The notes below the pieces were generated by a model, which saw nothing but the letters and a program-made list of their open reading frames with translations, ran no database searches and was not told the DNA's origin. A DNA stretch of 41,223 nt from positions 1,202 to 42,424 of the forward strand of contig MHZB01000066.1 in assembly GCA_001828605.1 (NCBI GenBank), given 5' to 3'. Positions 26,739 to 35,295 of this stretch are shown here, one piece after another. How positions within the stretch are numbered: the first letter of the stretch is position 1; each line of letters begins with the position of its first letter. The DNA is from Planctomycetes bacterium RIFCSPLOWO2_12_FULL_50_35 (lineage in GTDB: Bacteria > Planctomycetota > Brocadiia > Brocadiales > Bathyanammoxibiaceae). The position numbers were made by a program, and so were the translations under genes.

Positions 26739-28031
26739 ATGGAAGAACATTTTATTTACCGTGATGGTGCACTTTACTGTGAGGACGTAAAGGTAGAAGA
26801 CATAGTGCGAGGCGTAGGAAGTCCCGCATATATATACAGCGAGAAGTCCGTCCTCGACCATTACCACGAGTTGGAGAATGCATTCAAGGAGGCAGGACCT
26901 CTAATCTGCTTCTCCGTTAAATCCAATTCTAATATCTCCATATTAAAACTCCTCGCAGACGCCGGTTCAGGATTCGATGTGGTTTCCGGCGGAGAGCTTT
27001 ACAGGGTACTCAAGGCCGGCGGCAGGCCTTCAAAGATAGTCTTTGCCGGCATCGGTAAAAACACAAGAGAGATACAATATGCACTGGACCTGGACATATT
27101 CGTATTCAACGTGGAATCGCGGGAAGAACTTGATAATATCAACCGGGTGGCCATCGGCGTCAGTAAAACCGCCCGTGTGGCCCTGAGGTTGAACCCTGAT
27201 ATAGACCCGGGGACCCACGCAAAGACCACCACCGGCAAAAAGGAAAACAAATTCGGTATAGACATTAAGATGGCCAGGGAACTGTTCGATGACGACTACC
27301 TTCCGAGTCTAAAGGGTGTGCGCCTTGTTGGACTTCACGTACATCTCGGCTCTCCCATCTGGACGCCGGAACCGTACGTGCGGGCACTAAAGAAGATTAA
27401 AGACTACCAGTCCTTTTGCCGTAAACAAGGAGCGAAAATTGAGTATATAAACATCGGCGGCGGTTACTGTATTTCATATACCGGCGAGGCGGTCGCCAGA
27501 CCAGCCGATTATGCAAAAAAGATACTGCCGGTGCTTAAAACCATGGGTTGTAAATTAATTATGGAGCCTGGGCGGTTCATCGTAGGCAACGCAGGGATAC
27601 TGGTTACCAGGGTAACGTACAATAAGGAATCCAGCTTCGGCAAAAGATTTATAATCTGCGATGCGGCGATGAATGACCTCATCAGGCCGACCCTTTACGA
27701 CGCCTTTCACAGGATATGGCCGGTAAGGCCCAGCATACCAATTCCCAAGGTGTTGCGTCCGAAAGGTCTCAGGAAAACCAAAAAGATGGTGAAGGCAGAT
27801 ATTGTAGGTCCGGTATGTGAATCGAGCGACTACTTTGCCAAGGACAGGATTCTTCCTGATGTAAAGGACGGCGAGTATCTGGCCATCTTCAGCGCGGGTG
27901 CATATGGCTTTACCATGAGCTCCAATTACAATTCCAGGCCCAGGCCGTGTGAGGTATTGGTCAGCGGCAGTAAATTCAGGGTCATAAGACGCCGTGAGAC
28001 CAACGAAGACCTGGTTGCATGCGAAGTGTAG
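26739..28031 (+). CDS. lysA: Diaminopimelate decarboxylase
   Basis: A 430-residue fold-type III PLP decarboxylase giving lysine from meso-diaminopimelate. The PLP lysine K61 lies in CFSVKSNSN (usually YAVKAN). Other blocks are GFDVVSGGELYR, HVHLGSPI, NIGGGYCISY, the phosphate-binding EPGRFIVGNAG, and the C-terminal substrate region GPVCESSDYFAKDR and GAYGFTMSSNYNSRPRP, whose cysteine is donated across the dimer. Length and order are normal. It starts 24 bp after argH. Confidence 0.95.
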   Translation: MEEHFIYRDGALYCEDVKVEDIVRGVGSPAYIYSEKSVLDHYHELENAFKEAGPLICFSVKSNSNISILKLLADAGSGFDVVSGGELYRVLKAGGRPSKIVFAGIGKNTREIQYALDLDIFVFNVESREELDNINRVAIGVSKTARVALRLNPDIDPGTHAKTTTGKKENKFGIDIKMARELFDDDYLPSLKGVRLVGLHVHLGSPIWTPEPYVRALKKIKDYQSFCRKQGAKIEYINIGGGYCISYTGEAVARPADYAKKILPVLKTMGCKLIMEPGRFIVGNAGILVTRVTYNKESSFGKRFIICDAAMNDLIRPTLYDAFHRIWPVRPSIPIPKVLRPKGLRKTKKMVKADIVGPVCESSDYFAKDRILPDVKDGEYLAIFSAGAYGFTMSSNYNSRPRPCEVLVSGSKFRVIRRRETNEDLVACEV

Positions 28032-28139
28032 ACTAAAATCCATGGTATCATTTCCATATTGAGTGTTAAGTAAGGCCCGCCATAGGTTATAAATGCCACA
28101 GGCAGGTGTGTACCTTTGGTATAGGATTCGCACAGCGGT

Positions 28140-28159
28140 CCTTAATTTAAGGCTATAAT
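28140..28159 (+). promoter_or_regulatory. Palindrome abutting a TATAAT box
   Basis: CCTTAATTTAAGG (28140-28152) is a 13-bp palindrome; one base later stands a perfect TATAAT (28154-28159), 52 bp before the next gene. No good -35 box is at the right distance, so an activator or repressor site is possible. Confidence 0.3.
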
Positions 28160-28210
28160 CACACGCGGCAGCGGCCTAGTATTGTCAATACGTCTATATT
28201 AGGAATAGAA

Positions 28211-28855
28211 ATGCCTAGATATTATCCCATATACCTGGACATAAGAGACAAGAAGTGCGTGGTGGTAGGAGGCGGCGATGTGGCCTACAGGAAGGCCGTC
28301 AGCCTTAAGGAAGCGGGGGCACAGGTGGTAGTAATAAGTCCGGATTTCTCCAAAGATTTTCTAAAAGAAGAAGGTATAACCATGCTCCGGCAAAAATACG
28401 AAGAAAGATGCCTGGAGGGCGCAACGTTAATAATTGCCGCCACCAACGACAAGGAGATCAACCAAAGGGTCTGGGAAGAGGCCCGGCGTCACGGGCTGTT
28501 GGTCAACGTGGTTGACCAGCCGGAACTCTGCAATTTTATAGTCCCTTCCGTCGTAAACCGGGGTGAACTCCAGATAAGCATCTCAACCGGAGGTGCAAGT
28601 CCTGCATTTGCCCGCAGGTTACGTCAGGAGCTGGAAAACCATTTCGGCCCCGAATACGGCGAGTTTGTAGAACTGCTCTCCAAGATGCGCTCCGAGGCAC
28701 GTTCTCAAATCAGCGACGGCACCAAAAGACAGAAGTTAATGGAACGCCTGGCGTCTCCGGACATGCTCGACATGATAAGAACCAAGGGAACAAGAGAGAC
28801 TGAGAAGGAAATGAGGAAAATTATCGGTGAAGAAACGGAAAGGAACGGATATTAA
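28211..28855 (+). CDS. Precorrin-2 dehydrogenase / sirohydrochlorin ferrochelatase-type protein (Met8/CysG N-terminal)
   Basis: A 214-residue protein matching the NAD-binding half of siroheme synthase. The N-terminal YYPIYLDIRDKKCVVVGGGDVAYRKA (5-30) holds the GGG dinucleotide loop, and IIAATNDKEINQRV, VNVVDQPELCNFIVPSVV and ISISTGGASPAFARRLRQ follow in order. In this family the enzyme oxidises precorrin-2 to sirohydrochlorin and often inserts iron to form siroheme. No methyltransferase half is fused. The C-terminal 60 residues are a charged helix. In some phyla this family sits near heme-d1 or heme biosynthesis genes; here it is followed by an unrelated GlmU-like gene after three bases, an operon-like spacing. 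Confidence 0.9.
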   Translation: MPRYYPIYLDIRDKKCVVVGGGDVAYRKAVSLKEAGAQVVVISPDFSKDFLKEEGITMLRQKYEERCLEGATLIIAATNDKEINQRVWEEARRHGLLVNVVDQPELCNFIVPSVVNRGELQISISTGGASPAFARRLRQELENHFGPEYGEFVELLSKMRSEARSQISDGTKRQKLMERLASPDMLDMIRTKGTRETEKEMRKIIGEETERNGY

Positions 28856-28858
28856 GTC

Positions 28859-30112
28859 ATGAAGGGGCTCTGCATTTTTGAAGATGGCGGTTACGCCGGT
28901 CTATTGCCGCTTGTCTACGGCCGCGCCGCGTATGAGCTGCGGCTGGGCATGTACACACTCCTGGAAAGAATCCTGCAACAATATCCGGGGAAGACTGCAA
29001 TCAGTTTATTCGTAAGGGAGTATCTTGCAGGCGTCCTAAAGGAGAGATACCCATCCTACCATATAAACACCCTTGACCCGGACGCAGACGGATACCTGTT
29101 TATAAACGGTCGAAGCCTCGACCTTGGCCACATACCCCTGGACGGGAAAAATGAAATCGGACTATGTAAAGGCGCACTGGTTTATGCGAGGCTGAGCAAG
29201 AATAACTGTCAAGGTTTGTCTTCAGATTTCTTCGTCAATAACAAGCCTCTGAAGTTAGAGGAAAATCCGCCGGTTACCCATGAAGTCGAAGTCAGGTTAG
29301 CCGACTATCTGTGGGACATCGTAAAAAACAATCGGGCAGAGGTGGAGAAAGACTGTAGCGCCTTCAAAAAGAACAGGATACATGGCAAGGTATGCGAGGG
29401 AGTTCACATACTCAACCCGCAAGGCGTCTTTTTGGGCGATGGCTCCAAGGTTAAGCCGGGGTGCGTGCTCGATGCAGAGAAAGGTTCTATCTACATAGGA
29501 CAAGGCGTCGAGATAATGCCGAACGCAGTCATCATCGGGCCGGCCTACATAGGCAAAGGTTCGACCATACTGCTGGGCGCAAGGCTGAGAGAGGGCGCGA
29601 ATGTCGGAGAAGGCTGCAAGGTCGGCGGAGAGGTGTCCAACTCCATACTTCATAGCTACTCCAACAAACAGCACGACGGCTTCCTGGGCGACTCTTATAT
29701 AGGCTCCTGGGTAAACATCGGTGCCGGGACCGTCACCAGCAACCTGAAGAACACTTACGGAAACGTCCAGGCACAACTGGATAGAGGCGACAAAACCGTA
29801 GATACCAAGCAGATGTTCTTCGGGGCGGCCATAGGAGACCACACCAAGATTGGCATTAACTCCAGTCTCGATGCAGGGAGTCACATAGGTTGTCACTGCA
29901 GTATTACAGGCAGAGAACCCATCCCGAAATACCTCCCTCCATTCAGTTTTGTCACGGACGGCGGGCAGCGGGTGTATAACATGAGAAAGGCCTTCATAGT
30001 CGCCTCGACGGCCATGGCGCGCCGGGAGCAGATTATGTCTGCGGCCGAGGAGGAGATGTTCAGAAACCTCTTCGCCCTCACTGCACCAAAGCGCAAGGGG
30101 ATGAAGAAGTGA
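28859..30112 (+). CDS. GlmU-like putative sugar nucleotidyltransferase with left-handed beta-helix
   Basis: A 417-residue protein of the NTP_transf_4 / GlmU-like family common in Planctomycetota and Bacteroidota. The N-terminal part (1-150; LCIFEDGGYAGLLPLVYGRAAYELRLGM) resembles a nucleotidyltransferase core but lacks the usual GlmU loop LAAGxGTRM. Then a left-handed parallel beta-helix of hexapeptide repeats (about 180-365; IYIGQGVEIMPNAVIIGPAYIG, IGSWVNIGAGTVTSN) ends in EPIPKYLPPFSFV. Such proteins are thought to transfer a nucleotidyl or acyl group to a sugar, but the substrate is unknown. It starts three bases after the siroheme-type gene and ends 33 bp before the convergent res gene. 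Confidence 0.8.
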   Translation: MKGLCIFEDGGYAGLLPLVYGRAAYELRLGMYTLLERILQQYPGKTAISLFVREYLAGVLKERYPSYHINTLDPDADGYLFINGRSLDLGHIPLDGKNEIGLCKGALVYARLSKNNCQGLSSDFFVNNKPLKLEENPPVTHEVEVRLADYLWDIVKNNRAEVEKDCSAFKKNRIHGKVCEGVHILNPQGVFLGDGSKVKPGCVLDAEKGSIYIGQGVEIMPNAVIIGPAYIGKGSTILLGARLREGANVGEGCKVGGEVSNSILHSYSNKQHDGFLGDSYIGSWVNIGAGTVTSNLKNTYGNVQAQLDRGDKTVDTKQMFFGAAIGDHTKIGINSSLDAGSHIGCHCSITGREPIPKYLPPFSFVTDGGQRVYNMRKAFIVASTAMARREQIMSAAEEEMFRNLFALTAPKRKGMKK

Positions 30113-30145
30113 TGTTGCACCAATAAGTGCGTCTGGACTCTGGCA

Positions 30146-32833
30146 TTAAGAGCGGGTGGATATTGATATAACGTCTTCCCAATTCTTCGGCCTATACTTC
30201 TCCCAATCTTCCTGCTTCACATAGAGCATTTTGTAAGCAATCTTTTTCTGCCGGGCATTTGCGTCATCACACCACTGAGCAAGCCTTTTAATCTTCAAAG
30301 GATCGTCTAAATCCTCACGCCCCTTAGTCTCAACGATATACACCATCTTTTCATCCGTTTTGACAAAGAAGTCTGGGTAATAATTCGCTATCGTCCCATC
30401 AGCATTTTTATAATCTATCTTAAAATGCACTTCATAATAATTCTTCGCAAACGAAACAACTTCGTCGTCACCCAATCGTTCAAGGAAATCCGCAAACTCA
30501 AGTTCAAACTGGCTATCCCCCACAATTCTATTAAACACACTTTTTTTCGGCACCAAATACGCTCTGTCATTGACAACAAAAGGACGGCTGTTGCTGACCT
30601 TAACGTAATTCTTGATTTCCGTATCGCCGACATCTTTCACAGTCAACGCATTGATCTCTTTCTTGAACGTTTGAATGATAGTCTTTGTAACTTCGATCTC
30701 TGAAAGATTCCTTAAAATGTTCTTATCTTCAAGATTAACCTCGGCTTCAAATAAATACGAATGAATAAATTCTTTAACCTTGCCAAATAATATGCCATAA
30801 CATCCGAAAAGCCGAAGTTCCCGCATAATGCTTTGAGCAAAGAACCCCACAACACTTTGATAATTCGGCTCAATATTGCTTTCTAAAATGGTGATGTGGT
30901 GAACCTTTTCTTCAACTACATGCTTAAACACAATCTCTCTTTGTTCCTGCTCGGTAAACGTCTTGACCTTCAACTTGTTATGCTGAAAACCTGCCACATT
31001 CAAACTCGCCAAGTCTTTATATTTCCGCTGAATCCTCGGTGTTAAAATTGGAAGCTCAATGTCGAGTTTTTTAATATCTTTCTTTGGATTATTATGATCA
31101 ATCTCGATGACGGTCGGTGTCACCGCCTTTGTCGTGCCGTCCATTTTTCGCTTTTCAAGCTCCACACCTTCCGCCTTGATAGATTCCACAAAATCCATAA
31201 ATGCGGGCGTTCCAATAACACTCACATATTCTTCAACATCTTCCCGTCCAAAAAACATCCGTCTCAAACCACGTCCGAGAGTCTGTTCCGGCAAAATATT
31301 TGAAGCCGCCGCATACGCCCGTAAGCCGACAATCGTTGTCACATTCTTGACATCCCATCCTTCTTTCAACATCAAAACAGAAACGATCACTTTATATGGG
31401 CTCTCGTTGCTATCAATAGTGTTTGCCTGCTCGCGCAATCTGTCCAGCTCTTCTTTAGCCCTGCCAGTTACTTTTTCTGAAATATCTCCGCTTTTATTAG
31501 TATGAATTGTTAAAACCTTTCCGTTCAAATCAGGATAATTCCGCTCCAAATACGCCTGCACCTCATCGCAGTTCTTTGTGTCATCCGTCATAATAAACAA
31601 AATCGCTTTTTTGCCGGTAGGCTCAAGCTCTTTATACGTCTTTCGCCACTCTTCAATACCAAGATTGATATAATCCTCATACTTTTCCGTAAAAAGAGCG
31701 CTCTGCTTTTCCTGTAACTTTGCCCGGCTTGCCTGATCCGGGAGCACGGGAGTCTTAACAACACCTTGATGAATAGCCTCTACAAGCGGATAATCGGAAA
31801 CTGTCTGCACAAACATCCCGCCGTTATTGTGTTTCGGTGTCGCCGTGCAGTCTATCTGTAAAGAAATGTGTCTGCCTTTTTGGAGTAACTTGTTATGGAT
31901 GTCTTGAATAGACTTAAACCACGCCATTTTAGGATCATGGATATGATGAGCTTCGTCGTTAAAAACAACTATCTCGTCAATATCTCTTACCACATTACTC
32001 AGCTCAACCAATGACTCGTTTGTTTTTGAGACCGGCTTTTGCCCTAAGAAATAATCCGTCAAGTCCTCATCGCTGAAAGACGCTTCTTTAACATCGCCCT
32101 CATAAACCCGGTGAATATTGGTAAGGAAAATATTCCCGGTAGGGGAAATCGCCGTCAAATCATCCTGCAAATGTAATGTTATCTGAAAATCATCCTGCCA
32201 GTTTCTGCCCTCATAGCCGTTATCCGGTAAAATGGGGTCTTGATAAAATATTTTCAACCCATCAAAATCTGTCTTAATCCGCTCAAGTACAATAATATTC
32301 GGCGTGATTAAAAGAAAATTGCGGGAAAGCTCTGAATCCGGCTCATAGAGTTTATGAAAATATGACCACGCAAGGAGCAGGCTCATTACCTTTGTCTTAC
32401 CGCTTCCGGTCGCCATCTTAATAACCAGCCGGAGCCAGTCCTCATCAAACATATTAGGGCTTACACGTCCCAGAGAATCAAACGGCAAAAGGTCATATTT
32501 GTTTCTTACACCCGCAACATCATAAAGCCAGATAATCGTTTCAACAGCTTCCCGCTGGGCAAAATAATAGCGAAATGAAAATGCATTGCCATCCGTACCA
32601 TAAACAAGATGTTCTTCTTTAAACCACCAGTTTAAAAGAGCCTTTGAGGTAGCACTCACTCCCTCATAGCCCTTATCCCGCCACTCCTTAACACGTTTCC
32701 TTAACTCCGGCACAAACGGCGGAAGCAGTTTTTCATAACCCTGTTCACGCAATGCCTCATCAGCCGGAAACCAGCGGATGTCCGGGTCTAAAATCGCAAA
32801 TTTATCTTTGGGAAAACCCTTGTGCAGTGCCAT
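30146..32833 (-). CDS. res: Type III restriction enzyme, Res subunit
   Basis: An 895-residue DEAD/DEAH-family helicase-nuclease. Walker A is ATGSGKT (141-147), motif II is DEAH (293-296), and motif VI is QTLGRGLRR. The C-terminal PD-(D/E)xK nuclease is visible as YYPDFFVK and VETKGRE, with D821, E835 and K837. All key residues are intact, so it should be an active ATP-dependent restriction subunit that translocates and cuts after meeting two inversely oriented sites with Mod. The ATG overlaps the mod stop codon by one base (TAATG), a tight coupling. Its DNA is AT-richer than neighbouring housekeeping genes, consistent with acquisition by transfer. Confidence 0.93.
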   Translation of the reverse strand: MALHKGFPKDKFAILDPDIRWFPADEALREQGYEKLLPPFVPELRKRVKEWRDKGYEGVSATSKALLNWWFKEEHLVYGTDGNAFSFRYYFAQREAVETIIWLYDVAGVRNKYDLLPFDSLGRVSPNMFDEDWLRLVIKMATGSGKTKVMSLLLAWSYFHKLYEPDSELSRNFLLITPNIIVLERIKTDFDGLKIFYQDPILPDNGYEGRNWQDDFQITLHLQDDLTAISPTGNIFLTNIHRVYEGDVKEASFSDEDLTDYFLGQKPVSKTNESLVELSNVVRDIDEIVVFNDEAHHIHDPKMAWFKSIQDIHNKLLQKGRHISLQIDCTATPKHNNGGMFVQTVSDYPLVEAIHQGVVKTPVLPDQASRAKLQEKQSALFTEKYEDYINLGIEEWRKTYKELEPTGKKAILFIMTDDTKNCDEVQAYLERNYPDLNGKVLTIHTNKSGDISEKVTGRAKEELDRLREQANTIDSNESPYKVIVSVLMLKEGWDVKNVTTIVGLRAYAAASNILPEQTLGRGLRRMFFGREDVEEYVSVIGTPAFMDFVESIKAEGVELEKRKMDGTTKAVTPTVIEIDHNNPKKDIKKLDIELPILTPRIQRKYKDLASLNVAGFQHNKLKVKTFTEQEQREIVFKHVVEEKVHHITILESNIEPNYQSVVGFFAQSIMRELRLFGCYGILFGKVKEFIHSYLFEAEVNLEDKNILRNLSEIEVTKTIIQTFKKEINALTVKDVGDTEIKNYVKVSNSRPFVVNDRAYLVPKKSVFNRIVGDSQFELEFADFLERLGDDEVVSFAKNYYEVHFKIDYKNADGTIANYYPDFFVKTDEKMVYIVETKGREDLDDPLKIKRLAQWCDDANARQKKIAYKMLYVKQEDWEKYRPKNWEDVISISTRS

Positions 32834-35031
32834 TATGGAATATTGACCTCAATTACTCTTGTCGTGTCATTGCCGAAAATATCAACCACCTTAACGGCAA
32901 TCTTGCGCCGTCCTTTAAAAACTTCCTTTTCGGCTGAAACAAGCTCAAGTTTTCTATCTTTTTTTGTCCTAAACGATTGCCATTCATTCTCAAAAATATA
33001 CCCACCAGTCCATTCTTCTTTTTCTTCTCCGGTCTTAGAATCAACCGAGCGGACAATCTCTTTTTTACTCTCCATATTAAAATCAACCGACCAGTAATCC
33101 ACCCAATCCGTCCATTTCTTCGTCAAAACTTCTTTAGTTACAACTGCTGTCTTTTTTTCTTTGGATACCTTGATGGCCTGTCCATTTTCAATAACAATCT
33201 TGCTCGAACCCTCTTTAAGCGAACCCTCTGTTTCTTCAACACTATCCTGATTATAAAAAACACTAAAGTCGTACAATTCAACCGCTATCGTTTTATTATT
33301 TCCACGCCCCTTGATGATCGGCTTTACTTCAATATAAGCAACGTCATAAAATTTAACATACCCCTTTTCAACCGCACGACGGTCAAAAACTTCCCGGGGA
33401 ATAACCTTAAATTGTACATCAACACCCTGACGGCTAAGCTCCGCAAAGTCAATCCCCATCTCATAATCAAAGCCTAAAACATCGAATTTCGTAATTCCTT
33501 TCTCCTGAGCTTCCTTTATTGCTTCATCAACAAAAGTGGATGATACTGGCGTATTGACAGGGCCGACTGCAACAAGCCGGTCACGTTTCTTACCGATAAA
33601 TGAATTATAAGAATCAACGGCTTGAGCGTTATAGGCGGAAAGAATCAGTTCAATAAACTGCCTTTCTTTGTTTTCTAAAATCTGCTGTTTTCCCTGTTCC
33701 CGAAAATCAACATCCACGTTGATATACTGCTCTCGCTCATACTTGCCGAGGTTAAGGATTTCAAACGCCCTGAAACTTTTACCCTCTTTTTTCATCTCCC
33801 GCTGAACCCGAATCAACCGCTTGCGGGATGTGTGAATCGCAAACCGCCCAAGGTCTGATCCTATCCATTTACGACCCAGCTTTTCGGCAACGGCTAATGT
33901 TGTTCCCGAACCGCAGAAGAAATCGGCGACAAGGTCGCCTTCATTAGTCGAAGTTAAAATTATTCTCTCAATAAGCTTTTCAGGCTTTTGGGTAGGATAA
34001 TCAACTCTCTCAACGGCCATAGAGTTTAATTCATTTATATCTGCCCAAATATCAGAAATAACCTCACCCTTTTGTTCGTCTAAATATCGAATTAAACCAA
34101 GTTTGCCAGAAGGATAATCATAAATCTTGCCCTCTTTTCTAAATTCTTTTATCGATTTCTCAGAATACATGCCGATATTATCAATCCTATATCTCCTTCC
34201 ATTTTTGTCTACTTGGTTAAATTTGGAATCAACATAGTCCTGATCATATTCTTTATAAAGTTTGTTGAAAATATATGTATCTCCCTTGGAATAAAAAATA
34301 ATAGAATCACACACTTTTGCTAATTGATTAGATATAGCCCTTGCTCCTCTTGGCGTTGACCTTTTCCATGAAATTTCATTTCGATAACATGATGTCCCAA
34401 AAATTTCATCCAACACAATGCGCACATGACTATTCAACCGCCAATCGCAATGGACATAAATACTACCGTCATCTGCTAACAATCCATGCATTAGCTTGAG
34501 GCGTTCATATATCATAGCAACAAAGCTATCCGCACCCTTGCCCCACGTGTCTCGGTAAGCGACTTCTTCAATAACCGACGGCTTTTTGGTAAAAGACTCA
34601 TCTCCAATCTCGACATTCATGGAGAAATCAGCCCCGACATCAAACGGCGGGTCAATGTAGATGAGCTTTAAACTACCCTGTTTTTCAATTTCTCGTCTCA
34701 TGGGTCCATTCTTTAAAGACGATAGAATCAGCTTGTTATCGCCCCAAATGAGCTTGTTTGTCCATCCTTTAATCTGCCTGCCGGAGGGGTCATAAAAATC
34801 AAAGGTTCCTTGATCCTTACCTTGTTTTATTCGTTCCGTACGAGGCTCATCAATATGTTCAATCGTCTGAAAAGGCAGGACAAGATTGCAGACTTCCTGT
34901 GTCTTGCCGTTCCACATAAGCTCAACTTCACGATCATCATCAAACAAAAGAAAGCGGTATTTATCAGGCAGGGGTTTGCCTTCCTGAATATATTTTATTG
35001 CGTCTCGTCTTTCGTTATCAGACAATCTCAT
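32833..35031 (-). CDS. mod: Type III modification DNA methyltransferase, Mod subunit
   Basis: A 732-residue beta-class amino-methyltransferase: catalytic motif IV DPPF (127-130) comes before the AdoMet motif I DFFCGSGTT (370-378), followed by RKWIGSDL. The target-recognition region (about 200-330) lies between them, as expected for type III Mod proteins, which methylate adenine on one strand. KLIWGDNKLILSSL and YPTQKPEKLIERII are typical family blocks. The long C-terminal part (400-732) carries no further motif that I recognise. It starts with ATG at 35031 with AGGA upstream. It is the first gene of the mod-res pair, and no phase-variable simple repeat is visible. Confidence 0.93.
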   Translation of the reverse strand: MRLSDNERRDAIKYIQEGKPLPDKYRFLLFDDDREVELMWNGKTQEVCNLVLPFQTIEHIDEPRTERIKQGKDQGTFDFYDPSGRQIKGWTNKLIWGDNKLILSSLKNGPMRREIEKQGSLKLIYIDPPFDVGADFSMNVEIGDESFTKKPSVIEEVAYRDTWGKGADSFVAMIYERLKLMHGLLADDGSIYVHCDWRLNSHVRIVLDEIFGTSCYRNEISWKRSTPRGARAISNQLAKVCDSIIFYSKGDTYIFNKLYKEYDQDYVDSKFNQVDKNGRRYRIDNIGMYSEKSIKEFRKEGKIYDYPSGKLGLIRYLDEQKGEVISDIWADINELNSMAVERVDYPTQKPEKLIERIILTSTNEGDLVADFFCGSGTTLAVAEKLGRKWIGSDLGRFAIHTSRKRLIRVQREMKKEGKSFRAFEILNLGKYEREQYINVDVDFREQGKQQILENKERQFIELILSAYNAQAVDSYNSFIGKKRDRLVAVGPVNTPVSSTFVDEAIKEAQEKGITKFDVLGFDYEMGIDFAELSRQGVDVQFKVIPREVFDRRAVEKGYVKFYDVAYIEVKPIIKGRGNNKTIAVELYDFSVFYNQDSVEETEGSLKEGSSKIVIENGQAIKVSKEKKTAVVTKEVLTKKWTDWVDYWSVDFNMESKKEIVRSVDSKTGEEKEEWTGGYIFENEWQSFRTKKDRKLELVSAEKEVFKGRRKIAVKVVDIFGNDTTRVIEVNIP

Positions 35032-35295
35032 GGGCGTTGTCCTAAAATTCCTGTAAAAACTTGAATTGATAAGGGTATGGCGTAAGATACCTCAAATGTT
35101 TAGTTTGGTTAAAGTTAACTTTAAGAAAAGATACCACCAAGTACAGCCATTACGCAAGAGACTTCTGGGCTTCTTAATGGGGGACGGGAAGCTAGGGGAC
35201 ATCCTCTGGATGAACTGGTTCGTCACCGATGAGGCTATCTTATGCGATGAACTTTTACAGGAAAGATGGGGCTTGACCGCGAATATAAGCCCTTG
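35032..35295. other. mod/glmS intergenic region with a perfect palindrome
   Basis: 264 bp. TTAAAGTTAACTTTAA (35109-35124) is a perfect 16-bp palindrome 78 bp ahead of mod. Minus-strand TATCTT lies between it and the start codon as a possible -10, but no good -35 is present. The rest shows nothing clear; a 100-codon frame here runs into the glmS end and is not supported. Confidence 0.4.

Noticed and set aside
32833-35031. Phase-variable mod gene
   Set aside because: No homopolymer or short tandem repeat long enough to slip was seen in the coding start.
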